Below, piece after piece: positions 20,981 through 34,779 of a DNA stretch of 64,000 bases. A model generated the notes under the pieces. The model saw nothing but the letters and a program-made list of their open reading frames with translations, did no database searches and was not told the DNA's origin. This DNA comes from Sophora flavescens (lineage: Eukaryota > Streptophyta > Magnoliopsida > Fabales > Fabaceae), in the NCBI GenBank assembly GCA_030762895.1, contig CM061067.1, positions 47,765,667 through 47,829,666 of the forward strand, given 5' to 3'. How positions within the stretch are numbered: the stretch's first letter is position 1; the number at the start of each line of letters is the position of its first letter. The translations under genes and the position numbers were made by a program.

Positions 20981-23688
20981 TGTAACATCCCGAAAATTAT
21001 ATGTGTTTATTGGATAACTAGTTTTATTAATCAGTTAGATATTTATTTTGATGTGTTTCAACTTATTTGATTTTATTTACTTATCAAGCTATTTTTTGTT
21101 GGGTGCGTTAACACTACGTGATTGCAGTGTATGCACGTTTATAAGACAATAATATTACGCTATTGTCACTATTATTATTTATTTTTAAAAACTATTTTAA
21201 ACTATATGATCGAAAGAAATTTATTTACAAATCTCACTCTATTTAATTTTAGATTTAAAAATAAATTGGTTTGGAATTAATCTGAGATTAACTTCGGATC
21301 ACTGATTTTCTTGGTTGACCAGTTCAGCCATCAATCTTTACTCTAATTCAAAATTTGAAGTTATATATTTGTCACTCTTTATTTTTAGATCCAAGCGTAA
21401 AAAATCTATTATTTTTCTAGACTCAACTTTAATCACTCAAATGTTCTCTCACACCAAAAATAAAGAAATATGTTCATTTTCTTCCATGTGGTTCCCATAT
21501 ACCCACGACACCTTCTTTCCTTCTTTTCTTCTTTCTTCTTCTTTTCTTTTTCTTCTTTCTTCTCCAATAGACACACCACACCCACATCTCATTCTCTCCT
21601 TATCTTATTCTTCCTCATCAAACCCATCTCTCGCCCTTACAGCTCACAACTGTGCGCCGCCCCTGGGAGGAGCTCGGAGCCGTCGCCCGACATGGAGAAG
21701 GCAACCATCGCGCATGGTTCGTCCAGCCTCTGGGACCGCCGTCATCTCTGCCACTATGCACCGTCACTGTCACGTTTCAGCCGCCATTGATGGTGGTTCT
21801 CCACCTAATCTTGTCCATTTGAATCTCTTTCTTCTCCCTTGAGACTTATTCCTTTTTCTTTTGGTCATGGTTGTTAAACCAGATGGTCACCGCCGCTGCC
21901 GCCGCATCTCGGAGTCGTCGTCGCCGCTGCACCTATGTATGGCTGTCGCTTCCTCTTCAATCACATTGGGTGAGTGTTTTACCCCTATTCTCTTCTAGTT
22001 GTAAAAGGCCCAAATCAACTTTGAAACCCTAACCCTGGGTTTTGATTTCAGATTTTGATTCTTGAAATTAATTGTTGTTTTATGCAATTGGGGTCATGAT
22101 TAAGGGTTTTCCTAAACTAATTTTGTAAATCTCTTGTTAATTTGAATTTTCCCCAATTTTCTTCATGAACCTAAAAACCCTCAAATATGTTTTGAATTAA
22201 ATCAATGTGATTTTTGAGAAATTAAGTATGTTAGTGAGTTATATTTATAGTGTTGATGTTGAGTAATTAATTTGGTGATTTGTATGGTTGTTTCTATGCT
22301 TGGATCATCTCCCTGTGATGTTTTGCACGTTTGTGCTTGCTCTGGGGAAGCAGGAATTACTTTCTGAGGATTGACAAGAGCTGACCGCAAGCCTTCAGGG
22401 TGTCGGAGATCTTCAAACGTCATGTCATGTGGGGGAAGGAAATATGGTATAGGGATAATGCGTGGAAATAAAGGATACACAAGAGTTTAATTAAAATAGA
22501 TGATGATGGAAGAAATTATTTTGGTGCTAGTTAGACTATGATGTTTGAGTTAAATTTATTTTATATTAATTGTTTGCCAATGGCATATTTAAATGGAGCT
22601 CACACCTCCATATGCTATATTATTTTAGCAAGTAATTATTTTATTTTTATGACACGGTTTCCCTTGCGAATTTTTGGATAAGGTTCGAATTCGAGAACCT
22701 TCCTTACTCTTGATTTTTTGGACATTGAGAGTCAATTCGATTTCGTTATAATCAGGCTCTAAGTGTAAGCCTATCAGTATAATCGTTAAGTGGCTTAGGG
22801 ACTTGTGTGAATTGCATTGGTTTTCGAACTTAGATTCGGGAGGTGTTTGAATGTTATTATTAGTTGGTATCAATTTATTATTTATTGAATTCGTGAATTC
22901 AATCTTAAGGTTTATCCTTATTCATGTTTTGTTGTCTTGGGCTCGAAGTTAATATGATATATGTTATTTTGGAATGAAATGAATAGACCAAATGTTGGAA
23001 AGTTAAAGACTTTCAAAATCTTGTCTTTTGATGATTTTATTCTTCGATTTGTGATCTTAAGTATCAAATGTTAATTCTAAATATGATTATATACTTAATT
23101 TTAGCCTAAGCATGCTCAAATGAATTTGAAGTGTCAAAAGGATTTTGATTCAGGAATGATATTTTGGTTAATGGTCTATTCGAGCTCAATTCTTAACAAT
23201 AACTCTTTTTTTAAATTGATACTAGCGCTTTGGAACTTTTAGTTCCTGCTTTGTTTGTCTTCGGATGATATTTCAATCTAATCATAGTCGTTGTCGTTCT
23301 GGAAGCATAGACACCTATTCATAGGATATTTAGGGGCCACAGAGACCTTGGGGATAGTCAGGCGTGGATCCTGTCAATGGTTCAGTTTACAGCTGCCGGT
23401 GGATACCTGGACAGCAGGGCTATCTTGAAACTCCAGTGAACTAAATACTATTCAGATGTTAAGTACTCTCGAGTGAAAGGACCGCGGAGATGGCTATTAG
23501 CGTACTCCAATAGGGACTTGTGCACCGAGTTGTTTACGCATATTGCATGAATGCTATCCTGACATAACACTGTGACAACAATAGTCTCCATGGAGCAGAG
23601 TTAGGTGTAGTCCTAGGCATGCATTCGAGTCTCGACCTTTTTCTGAAACTATATACATATTATACATATTTTGTAAATGTATCCTTTA

Positions 23689-23744
<56 letters not shown>

Positions 23745-24000
23745 CCACTTGAATGCTTGTTTGTTTACCTGCATGTCCATATCTACATTACTAACCTATT
23801 GTAGAATCTTACCGCCTCCGTTTGTATTTCTTTTCTTCTTCGTTACTTGTTGGCAACATTAGTGTCATCTGAAGAGTGTAAAAGAGAAGAGACTTGGAAC
23901 TACTGAAAGATGCAGAGAAAGTGACGAAAAAGAAGTATGAAGATGTCATAGTCTCGATGTCGTGTGTAATATGTTGATAATATATGTATAGAGTTGTTTG
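20981..24000 (+). repeat. Probable long LTR fragment of a Ty3/gypsy-type element
   Basis: It starts with TGTAACATCCCGAAAATT, a start typical of long plant LTRs, and compares well with the minus-strand start of element B (TGTAACAGCCTGATTTTT). The layout also resembles B: an AT-rich first kilobase, a TC-rich leader (about 21500-21620), a GC-rich coding-like patch (21650-21980) and a long non-coding tail. No pol domain is present. The right side is cut by element A at 24001, and the rest may continue at 58678-58850. A proper end and target duplication were not found. Confidence 0.45.
23690..23741. repeat. (CA)n microsatellite
   Basis: About 25 CA dinucleotides. The frames reading poly-(Thr-His) across it are artefacts of the repeat. 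Confidence 0.95.
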
Positions 24001-25318
24001 TGTTAAGTCTCTAAAATGTCTGATGTACATTTCCCTAAGTTTTGATGAGAACTAAACATTGGTTAATGATTTAATTAACCTTCATATTGGTTGCTAACTT
24101 GTCTACCTAGTGTGCAGATCAAAACAGTAAGAATCATCTGTCTGCTCACGTAGATGACTACTTGTCTGGATAAGCAAAAGTCAACTTTTCTGCTGACTAG
24201 GATTATTGATTTTCTTCAAGTGAAGCTTTCAACTTGTCTTCCCACAAGTTCCTACACTTGTCTGAGGTTGCTCGTTGAAGAACTAAAGACCAAACAAGCT
24301 TTTACAAGCTGTCCCATCATACAGAAGACTCAAAGCTCTCACCTACTTAGTCTCACGCTTATCAAGAAAAGTCATAAGTCACTCTCTCAAGCAACCTCCG
24401 AAATCAGAACCAAAATCCAGTTAAAGAATGCTTCCAACATGCTTTATTCCCTAGTACTTCTGGTTATTACACAAAAAGTGAAATGTACTCAGCAAAGTAC
24501 AAAAAGCTCTCTGCACAAATCTGATATAGCTATTCACGATGCATAAAGCCATGAACCCTCAAGTTAGAGTACAACCAACATTCCTATTGCATTAATGGCT
24601 GCCCAGAACTACTCTATTGCATTTAATGAAGTTCTGCTTGAAGCCAACAACTAAGGGAATGTCTCTAACGGATCTTAAATGCTTGAAGGCTATAAATACA
24701 TAAGTCATTAAAGATGAAGAAAGACAATACACAGTATTAAAGCCACTACTCTGTGCATTTATTTCTTCATTCTTTCATTATGTATTCTTCAATCATTTGA
24801 AGTTATTACACAGTCTTTCCTAAGCTTACATTTAAACCATTCTCTAAGTGTTAGTGAAAGATCTGTCTGTCTTATTGTATTTATTACAAACAAACGTCTT
24901 AACCAAACTTGTCTTTGAGCCTGAAGATGCTAGGTGTGCAAACAATATTTGGAGTCTGTAACCTGATCAGTTATAGTGGATAAAACTTGGTGCTTCCAAG
25001 GACTGGATGTAGCTCTTTGTGTTGAAGAGTGAAACAGGATAAATATTTGTGTTAATCTTTCTTCCCTTAAACTCTTTAGTTGCTTTGATTATTGTATCTG
25101 CTTTCTAACTAAGGGGTTAAAGTGTGAATATTAAATCTGTTTTCAAATTGTATGCTTGTTTTTATTCTATTGAAATCTTATCAGACAGGTCACCTGACTG
25201 TACTATCATTTCCCACTCGTCTGAACTTTGCTTCTGTGTGCGAAAAGTTTTCAACTTTGTCATAAATTCCAATAAACACAATTCAACCCCCTTCTTGTGT
25301 TTATAGTTGTCTATTTCA
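24001..25318 (+). repeat. 5' LTR of element A
   Basis: 1318 bp, pairing with 56508-58672 once insertion E is removed. It contains repeated CTTGTCTG/CTGTCTG words (24136-24144, 24159-24168, 24255-24266, 24861-24872) upstream of or near the TATA box at 24690. Confidence 0.92.
24690..24700 (+). promoter_or_regulatory. LTR TATA box of element A
   Basis: CTATAAATACA lies about 690 bp into the LTR. The same word is present in the 3' LTR at about 57200. It is the best candidate for the transcription start of the genomic RNA. Confidence 0.65.
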
Positions 25319-25320
25319 GT

Positions 25321-25332
25321 TGGTATCAGAGC
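25321..25332 (+). other. Primer binding site of element A
   Basis: TGGTATCAGAGC, complementary to the 3' end of initiator tRNA-Met, sits two bases after the LTR end. This is the standard arrangement of plant copia elements. Confidence 0.92.
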
Positions 25333-25388
25333 TCAGCCTCTGGGTTGAGCATCTAACAGTGTAAAGGTAAAGGTCCTGAAGAATAGAC

Positions 25389-26200
25389 ATGACTGTTGGA
25401 GCTAGTTCAAGTGGAAGTCACCAGACTGAAGGAGCTTCCTTAACCAGATCTCCATTCTTCAATGGAGAGAATTACAACTATTGGAAAGACATATTTCAAT
25501 GGTTCATTCTATCTACAAATTATGATCTCTGGGATGTCATCACAGATGGTGCATTCATTCCCAAGAATGATGACAACGCTGACAAGCCAAAAGCTCAGTG
25601 GACTGCTGCATAAAAGACAAAATGGGAGCTGAACCACAAAGCTAGATATAATATCATTTGTGCTCTCAGTCCTGAGGAATTTGAGAAGGTATGTGCTTAT
25701 GACTCTGCCAAAGAAATATGAGATACTTTAGCTGTCACACATGAAGGAACAACCAAAGTCAAGGAATCAAAATTGCCATACTTATCATAAAGTATGAACT
25801 GTTTGTCATGGAGGAAGGAGAATATGTTGCTCAAATGACTGGAAGATTCCAAACTACTGTCAACAGTTTAAAATCTCTTGGAAAAACTTACATCAATGTT
25901 GAGAAGGTTGGAAATATTCTGAGAAGTCTACCTAAACAGTGGAGACCCTTGGTCACTGCTATCTCTCAAGCCAAGGATCTCACTTCCTTAACTATGGATG
26001 AACTTATTGGAACACTCGCTGTTCATGAGCAAGAACTTGAAGATGAAGTTGCGCCAAAGAAGGGCAAGTCAATTGCTCTGAAAGCTGATCAAGTCAGCAA
26101 ATGCTTCCAAGGCTCTGAAGGCAGACGAGTCATCCAGTGATGCTGACCTGTCGAAACCCGAGGATTCTGAAAGTGATGAAGAATTGTCTCTCCTAACCAG
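25389..26200 (+). pseudogene. gag, N-terminal part (element A), cut by element B
   Basis: It starts MTVGASSSGS and shows copia gag landmarks: PFFNGENYNYWK, then VAQMTGRFQTTVNSLKSLG and LPKQWRPLVTAI, followed by LTSLTMDELIGTL. Stops at 25611 and near 25720 and a small deletion near 25770 break the frame. Gag forms the virus-like particle. The frame is interrupted by element B, whose target duplication ACCAG marks the exact insertion point, and resumes at 29905. Confidence 0.88.
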
Positions 26201-29200
26201 TGAGACACCTCGTTGTGCCCCATTGTATTATTAAATTAAAACCTTATTAATTAATTATTTAATCGTGCTCTTAACGTTAAACGTGTATTCCAAAACACGT
26301 AAAAATTAAAACTTAACTTATAAAACATATAACATTTGAAAGTTAAAGCATCACACTTTATATATATAATACATACACCATATATGTCTTGCATCAGAGT
26401 TATCAAAACACTGTTTAGGGTATCCCGTCAGTAGGATCCCTAACAGGCATCTTAAAACAAACTAACATTTGCGGAAATATAAAATGTCTTATAAGACTCA
26501 CTGGCCCTAGACACTAATCTACATCGTTGGAGTCCACAGCTCGTACTCTCGCATCCGATTCATATGGAATCCCATCCATCTCCTCCACAAAGTCTTCTCA
26601 TACGCTCACGTAATAAATAAAATACAACATACAAAAAGATATAGGGGATAAGAAACATGTCTATCATCAAAAGCGGAAAAGAGTCATAGGATATCATACA
26701 ATAATTGTCATAGACAATCGACATACATAACTATCAAATCAACCTCAAAATAATGTATCATCCTCTACCCTCCAACTCATGCAACTAAACCTTTATGCTG
26801 ACGTGGCCACTGCTAATCCTGTCACACATCCCTCGTTAGGAATGTCAGTCAATCGTCCAAGTGACACATTCCCAATGCCGGTTCACATTCTCAACCATGG
26901 TGAGAATGCTCATGCAAAGCAATGACACTATAGCTGCACAATACCGTCGGTGCACAGCCTAGTTCTCTCTCTCTCATCTCTATCAAGGGTGCTCATGCAT
27001 AGCAATGAGACTATAGTTGCACAACTTAACTTCTAATTTGGAACGGTCCAGGAGAACTTCGGACCTCGTGTATATCAAATACACAGTTATGAACAACAAT
27101 GCAACATATGATTCTCACTGACTTTTATCAATAACAACCTTGTACCTCAAGCTTTTCCTCATAACCTCCACTTACATTCTAGATCACATCACTTCTATAA
27201 AATAATAGCAAGGCACCTCTAATTCATATTCAAAACTCTCATCCAAACAAAATACCTCCGAGCAATATATATCTTTCCTTAAAATCAACTAAGTAATTTA
27301 TCAAACCAGGCAGATCATGCATAACACAATATCAACAAAATAATCAAACATCATAAAATATGACATAAAGCAAATTATCACAACCAGCATATAACAATCA
27401 AATCAAATAAGAAATAAATCCAAACATCCTCAACATCATAAAATCAACTTTAATGTCGATAAACATACAATCCCCGAATCACCATTGGTTTTACAGAAAG
27501 GGTTTCCAATGTGATTTTGGTATTGTCGATTACTCGACTACTAGTAGGGTTTAGGTCGCCCTATACAATTATCATATAATCTACTAATTATCGATTCCGA
27601 CGATAGGTTGATTCTTTCCCCCACCCGAGCTTATCTCCAGAAACACGAACTTCCCGCTCCTCGTCACGACACTACGGTTATTAAATCAACCTTCAACCAA
27701 TCAACATAAGAATGAATTAATCAAACAAAATTCATCCTTAACCACAAAAGTCTAGGTTCGGCTATGACAACCCAAAATAAGGATAGGGATTTCAAAACTT
27801 CACAAACTCTTAGATCAATGATCCTTAAGCATTTATAATGATAAAACCAATGATCATAACTAAAAGAATTGAAACAAAATCCTCTAACACCAAAGGTTAG
27901 GGTTTTGGCCCATATTAGGAAAATAGGCTAGGAAATTTAGTTGGATTCAAGCTCTTGGATTTAGATCATTTAGGTACTAGAGAGCTCAAATCAAGCATTA
28001 GATTTCAAAAATGAAAACAAAATCATCAAACCCTCCTTTGAGTGAGATTCGACCAGTTAAAGAAAATAGGGAAGAAAATGTTTTTGATTACATGCTCTTG
28101 GATAATGGAAGTAGAAGACATAAAAATATCATAGCAATTGGTTTCACATTAAAAGGATTTTTCTATGATTTTCTATGAATTTTCAAAGTTTTAGATCTAG
28201 AAATGGAAAAATATGATTCATGGCATAAACATGAGAAATACATGAATATGAAAGCTTAGATGATCAAGGATATGAGCTTTTACCTCTTGAAGATTGACGA
28301 AATGAAGAAAATGATCAACCTTCACTAAGTTGAAAACTGGACAGCTTGAGGGTGTGATGGTATTGTGAGTGTATCTCACAATATACTCATCCAAAAATCA
28401 TGAACTTTGGCTTGTTAGAAATATAAGAAGAAAAGGAAAAACTTTGGTGTATAAGGTTTCATTTGTTTCGGATCATAACAGGGGTGAAAAGGGCCTTCTT
28501 TCTGCTGTTTCGTGGGTTGCTGAGAATTCTGGGCAATTTCTGTATTTTGAGCCTTTCTCCCAATACAGTTATCAGTTTTTGATGATATTTAGCTTGTTGG
28601 AAAGAAGAGATAAAGATTAACAACTTTTATGTTGAGAGTTTTCCGATTTTAAGAAAGGAAGATGGTCATATATTTTGTGGGGATTCGGTGTTCTTTTGAG
28701 TTTTGTAACTTAGTTGGTGAGGAAGATGAAGAGAATGAAGGTGTGAGTGAAGGGGCTGTGGTTTTGTGGTATATATAGGCTATATCTTAGGCCTTGTTTG
28801 TTTTATTAGATGTTGGATTAATAGCTTTTGTGATTATTTAATTAATATAAGCTTAACCATAGTTAATAATTAACTTAACTAAGGTTATAATTAACTTAAC
28901 TAAGGTTATTTTGGCTAACCATGGTTAATAATATGTGGCTCACATTTGATGGAGGTGTGTCTGATTTTATACCACACATAGTGACTCGCCATTGAGTAAC
29001 TGATCCTATCCGTTAGCAGTTCCCGGAAATTTCGTACCCAGCTCCGTTGTTTACCCGATTTCGGCTTTTGAGAGGAAAATAATGAAACGAAAGCAAAATG
29101 AAATAGGTATAGTTTATTGGAGGTGGATGAACGAAATTGAAGAGATGTGGGAGGTTTACAACCATGTAAAAGGAGTCGTTAAGAGTGCATAGATGTGTCT

Positions 29201-29904
29201 TGTTAATACCCGCGAAAGCTTGGGGGGTATTTTGGTCTTTTTACCTAAGAGTCATGATTACTAGCATTTAATGCTCATAAATGCTTGGTGACTCATCCTC
29301 CATGAGTCATCATGTATGACTCGTTGTCCTTATTTCTTGACAGGTCTCTGCAATTCCGTTTTCGACTCCGTCGGTTTCCCGATTAGGGTTTTACGCCTGC
29401 GCAAAAGCGTAATATTTCGTTTTCGATTGAATTTTTTCAAAACAACCAAAATCATTAGAAATATGATTTAAATATAAACCATTTTGTTCATGAGTCAAAA
29501 TTAGGTTTTCTGATCATTAAAATCTTACTATCAGTGAAAACACCGACTGTTTTCCGTCCGAACTTTTACCAAAATTCATCCGAATAAACATAATATTTTA
29601 TTTCTGATCAGAAATTTGGAAATTAGAATTCCTCACGGACAAAATATAAAAAAAATATACAAATTTCAGTTTTTGAGTCAAATTAGGGTTTTCTGTCATT
29701 ATAAAATTATATTGTCAGTTAAAAAAACGCAGACCGGGCTCCGTCTGAATTTTCAACCCAAAAGTTCACCGTAGCCTTCTACCATAAGAGAGACTATGAA
29801 TATGATTTTATTTTATTTAAAATCACTTTCTAACGCTCAGATTAAAATATAATTAATTATATTTTAACCGGTTAAACAGCATAATTAAAAATCAGGCTGT
29901 TACA
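26201..29904 (-). mobile_element. Long solo LTR, gypsy-type (element B), inserted in gag of element A
   Basis: On the minus strand it starts TGTAACAGCC and ends GGTGTCTCA. It is flanked by the exact target duplication ACCAG (26196-26200 and 29905-29909). No gag, pol, primer site or second LTR was recognised in its 3704 bp, so it is best read as a solo LTR left by LTR-LTR recombination. A minus-strand TATA-like box (CCTATATATACC, about 28769-28781) is followed by a TC-rich stretch, as in an LTR promoter. The 83-codon plus-strand frame at 28369-28620 has no recognised similarity. A non-autonomous element with unknown internal sequence is the alternative. Confidence 0.8.
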
Positions 29905-30921
29905 ACCAGGAAGATAAAGCTTCTCCTACATAAAAAGAAGTTCAAAAAGGATAAACCATTCAGTAGGTTCAACAAGGACAAGAACTTCAAAGAATCCACT
30001 TCAACAGACAAGAGTTCAATTGTCTGCTATGAGTGCAAGAAGCCAGATCACATCAAAGTTTAATGTCCTCAACTCAAGAAAGCCCCTTTTAAGAAGTTAA
30101 GAAGTTCTTCAAAAAGAAGAAAAAAAAGGAATAATGGCTACTTGGGAGGATTTGGAGTCAACATCTTTTGATAAAGAAACATAAGAAGAATCTAATCTTT
30201 GTTTAATGGCCAACACTAATTCAGGCTCAGACGATGAGGTACATCCTGACTATGAGGATTGCTTGATGCCTATGAGGAGTTGCTAGAGGAATCCAACTGC
30301 TTATTTAAGGCCTTTAAATCCCTCAAGAGAGAGTATGTAAAGCTCAACAGTGAGCATAAACAGAAATCTCAAGAGTGTGAGAAGCTGTCTAAAGAGAACA
30401 GTGAGCTGAAGACTGAAAAGTTTGATGAAGCTAAGATCACAAATGAAACATCACCATCTGAGGAAGTTGAGAAAATTCAACAGAAAGTGGAAGAGCTCAC
30501 TTCTGATCTTGCCAAATTTGTTATTGGCAGAGACAACCTGACTAAGCTGCTTGGCTCTCAAAGGCACTCTCTTAACAAAGAAGGTATTGGATATGTCCAT
30601 CAGACACATCATAAAGTATCAACTAAAGTCTCTAATGTGTCTGTTAAGTCAACATTAATTAAATCTATACTTGTCTGTAACTTCTGGGGAAAAACTGGAC
30701 ATGTTATGTCTAAGTGTATTCATAAGAAGAGAAGGAAGTCTTCACAGACTCCTAGAACTAACAGAAAAGGACCCAGAAAAATATGGGTACCTAAAGATCA
30801 AATAATTTCTGTTGCAGATGTCCTCAATAGGACAAAGAAAACACCACTGATGGTACCTGGACAGTGGTTGCTCCCGACACTTGACAGGAGAAAGGTCTAT
30901 GTTCCTAGACCTTCAACTTAA
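29905..30921 (+). pseudogene. gag, C-terminal part (element A)
   Basis: It begins with a Lys-rich linker and a zinc knuckle whose pattern CYECKKPDHIKV is followed by a stop codon in place of the residue before the last Cys. The second stretch opens with a MATWEDL frame (30133) and a Glu-rich segment, then a predicted coiled coil (about 30259-30560, FKSLKREYVKLNSEHKQK onward). A second knuckle follows, CNFWGKTGHVMSKC, with Trp in place of the second Cys. The gag frame runs on to 30921, past the start of the protease, which lies in the +1 frame (DSGCSRHLTG at 30860). Confidence 0.82.
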
Positions 30922-33443
30922 GAAAGGAGGACATGTTGCCTTTGGAGGCAATCAGAAAGGGAAGGTTATAGGCATTGACACTATTGGTGGTAAACCTCCT
31001 CTTCCCTCTATATCTAATGTTCTTATGGTGAAAGGATTAAGACACAATTAGCTTAGCATAAGTCAATTATATGACAGTGGATTTGATGTTTCATTTACCA
31101 AGGATGTATGCATAGTTAAAGACTGTAATGGCAAAACCCTCTTTTCAGCTAAAAGGCAACAAAATTTGTATAAGATTGAATTGTATGATCTCTCAGATCA
31201 AAGTGTAACCTGTCTGATGTCTAAAGAGGATGAGAGATGGTTATGGCATAAGAAACTAGGACATGCTAGTATGAAACTAATTTCTAAATTAAAAAGGAAC
31301 AACCTTGTGAGAGGACTGCCTAATATTAGTTTTAAGAAAGATGTATTGTGTCATGCATGTCAGAGAGGTAAACAGATAAAATCAAGTTTCAAATCTAAAA
31401 ACCAAGTATCAACCTCTAAACCTCTTCAGTTGTTACACATGGATCTGTTTGGACCAGTTAGTGTTGCCGGCCTGGCTGGAAGAAAATATGGATTTGTCAT
31501 AGTTGATGACTATTCTAGATTTACATGGGTACTCTTCTTAACCCACAAGGATGGGTCTTTTAAGGCTTTCTCAGTATTTTGCAAAAGAGTATAAAATGAT
31601 CAGGGTTTCTGTATTTCTACCCTTAGAAGTGATCATGGGGGAGAATTTGAAAATGAGCAATTTAGATTGTTCTGTGAGGAGAATGGGATCTCTCACAATT
31701 TTTCTGCACCTAGAACTCCACGGCAAAATGGAGTGGTTGAGAGAAAAAACAGATCTTTGCAAGAGATGGCTAGATCTATGCTCTATGAGAATAATCTCCC
31801 TAAGTACTTCTGGGCAGAAGCTGCAAACACTGCTTGTTATGTACAGAACAGAATACTTATTAGACCTTTTCTAAAGAAGACTCCTTATGAATTGTGGAAA
31901 GGAAAAAAACCCCAACATATCTTATTTTCATGCATTTTGATGTGAATGTTTTATTCTCAATACTAAAGATCAACTTGGAAAGTTTGATTCAAAGGTAGAT
32001 AAAGTTATTTTCGTAGGATAATCGGAAATTTCTAAAACTTTAAGAGTTTATAATTCCAGAACCTATATTATTGAAGAATCCGTTCATGTTAAATTTAATG
32101 ATGGATTAAAGACTGATAGGGGACTATTAGATCTAGAATATGATCTTGCAGGTCTTGATATAAACAGGTCAGAAAATCAACAACCTGATATGACCAAGAC
32201 AAAACCTATGCTTGAGCCAGATGGACAAGTGGAGCAGACAAGTCAGCAGACAAGTCAAGATCTTCCTGATGATCTCAAAAGGGATTGGAAGTTCAACTAT
32301 CATCATCCTAAGGATCTTATTATTGTAAATCCCTTTGACGGAGTGAGAACCAGATCCAATCTAAGAGAATCAAGCAATGTAGCCTTTATCTCGGAAATAG
32401 AGTCAAAGCGCATTGAAGAAACTCTTGAGGATGAAAGCTGGATTCTTGCTATGCAAGAAGAACTCAACCAGTTCACCAGAAATGATGTCTAGGCACTTGT
32501 CTCTAAGCCCAAATACAAGTCTGTTATTGGAACTCGATGGGTCTTCAGAAACGAATTGGACGAAGATGGTAAAGTTGTCAGAAATAAGGCAACGTTAGTA
32601 GCTCAAGGCTATAATCAACAATAAGGTATTGATTATACTGAAACATTTGCACCTGTAGCTAGAATATAAGCTATACGCATCTTAATGTCATATGCTGCTC
32701 AATACCAAATCACTCTTTTTCAAATGGATGTAAAAAGTGCTTTCCTAAATGGTATAATTGAAGAAGTGTATGTTAAACAACCTCCTGCTTTTGAGGATAC
32801 TGATAAACCAGATCATGTTTTCAAACTTAAAAAGGCATTATATGGTTTGAAACAAGCACCTAGAGCATGGTATGATGGACTTAGTTCTTTTCTCATGCAA
32901 AATGGTTTACTAGAGGACAAGTAGATACTACATTGTTTAAGAAAAGCTATAAAGAGAACTTTATTATAGTCCAAATATATGTTGATGATATTATTTTTGG
33001 AGCAACTAATGAAAAGCTATGCAAGGAATTTTCAAAGCTAATGCAAGCTAAATTTGAGATGAGCATGATGGGAGAATTGAAGTTCTTCCTTAGATTACAA
33101 ATCAAGCAGACAAGTGATGGAATTTATATCCATCAACAAAAGTATACCAAGGAGATACTCAAGAAGTACAAAATGCAAAATGCCAAGCTCGTGAAAGCTC
33201 CCATGCAACCTAATGGAAAACTAAGCAAAGATGATGAAGGTAAAAAGTTGGACCAAATTGTCTACAGAGGTATAATTGGATATCTACTGTACTTAACTTC
33301 AAACAGACCTGACATTCAGTTTAGTGTTTGTATGTGTGCTAGATTCCAATCTGACCCTAGAGAATCTCATCTTAAGTCTGTTAAAAGAATATTTAGAAAT
33401 TTGTTTGGAACTTGTTTTGCTATATCTAAGATCAAAAAAATAT
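30854..33443 (+). pseudogene. pol: protease, integrase, RT and start of RNase H (element A)
   Basis: The aspartic protease motif DSGCSRHLTG (30860-30889) is in the same frame as the GAG-pre-integrase domain (WLWHKKLGHAS, then CHACQRGKQ). Integrase follows: DLFGP, VDDYSRFTWV, SDHGGEFEN, PRQNGVVERKNRSLQEMAR and TPYELWKG. Reverse transcriptase at 32500-33300 has GTRWVFRNELDEDGK, FQMDVKSAFLNG, LYGLKQAPRAWYD and the catalytic YVDDIIFG (32979-33002). RNase H begins with RPDIQFSVCMCARFQ and is cut by element C at 33443. Breaks include a stop before the first integrase motif (TAG near 31049) and frameshifts near 31590, 31920 and 32920. The damage is mild, so the insertion is not very old. Confidence 0.92.
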
Positions 33444-34773
33444 TGATAAACCGTTGGTTCATCTAGTTTTATGACTAGAAAGACCTCAATTTTGATACCA
33501 ATTGTGTGAGTTCATTCTCGTTTTAGCCGAAATTTGACTTTAATTGTTCACAAGCAATTCCTTTTAGTCTTGGGGATAATTTTCAGTAATTTCTTTTAGT
33601 TTCTTATCAAAATAAAGCATTTAATGCTACTTTTAATTCCAGGTTAAAAGTGAAGCTCGAGGAAGCTAGGAAAAATAAAGGAAAGAAGCAAAAAAGGCAA
33701 AAATTGGCTATTCGCCTCGCGAACAAAAGCTCGCCTCGCGAGCCAGAGGAGCAGATCAAGCAGGAACATCCAGCCATTCAGTCTCGCCTCGCGAGGCAGA
33801 CTCGGTGAAATGAAGATTATTCTGCCTCGCCTCGCGAACCTTGCCTCGTCTCGAGAGAAGTCCAAATTTGAACTGGCGCCAACTTAAGATTCGCCTCCCG
33901 AATCCTTGCTCGCCCCGCGAGCACGCACAGATTCCAAACCTTATAAATAGCTTATTTTAGGTCAATGAGAGCAGTTTTGGATTGGAAAAGTGTAATCCTA
34001 GTTTGCTTGGAGCTGTGTAGTGTGTTTTGAGTCAGTTCTTGAAGGATGAATGGTTTTATTACTTTTTTCGTTGTTTTCGTCTCTATGAGGAACTAATCCT
34101 CCTTTCTAAGGGAACGATAAAGCCACCTTTGTTGGCATAGTTTATCCAAGTAATATTTTCTTATACCCTTGTCTCTTTTCTTGTTCCTTAATTATATTTT
34201 GTTTGCGTTAATCACGTGGCCAGTGGTTAACTAGTCTAGTGCGTTGAAGCTGGGAAGCGATTCGTGCTTAGGACTTGAATTAAGAACACCGTTTGAACAT
34301 TACTAGGGATGAAATAGGAAAGCGGTGCAATCGTTATAGGGAACCAAGAACTTAATAAATCTAGTTGTGGGTTGAATAAATTGGGAAATTAACGACTTGC
34401 AATTGTAGATATTTCCTTTTGAAAATCGGAGGTGACATTAGGATAATTGAGGGTTCCCGGTTGACAAGAAATTAAATTGAAACTAGGGATAAGGAGATAA
34501 AACACTTGGGTAACTTGCTTGATAGGGTAGGTGAATTCGTGACCTTAGAGCCTTAATCATAATCAAATCTCATCACAATCTTTTAGTATCTTTAATTAAT
34601 TGTTTCAATATTTGATTTAATTTTCTCTCTCTTAATAACTACTTCACTTTGACTTGGTCAAATATTTCGAAATTCCTGATTAAATTGGTTAAATTGGTCT
34701 TCCAATCTTTGAGTATTTACTTACCGTGTTTTATTACTTGCAACAAAACGGTACACTTGCCGGTTTGTCAACA
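33444..34773 (+). repeat. 5' LTR of element C
   Basis: 1330 bp, pairing with 39721-41052. It contains a cluster of CTCGCGAG-type palindromes within 33700-33930 (TCGCCTCGCGA, CTCGCCTCGCGAGG, TCGCCCCGCGAGC), a marked GC island in AT-rich sequence. Confidence 0.93.
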
Positions 34774-34779
34774 AGTTTT

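Noticed and set aside
23619..23862. Plus-strand frames with poly-(Thr-His)
   Set aside because: They are translations of a (CA)n microsatellite with no similarity to real proteins.
24154..24546. 130-codon frame in the LTR of element A
   Set aside because: It lies in the LTR upstream of the TATA box. The matching frame in the 3' LTR is shorter and altered, so it is fortuitous.
28369..28620. 83-codon plus-strand frame in element B
   Set aside because: It lies antisense within an LTR and has no similarity to a known protein.
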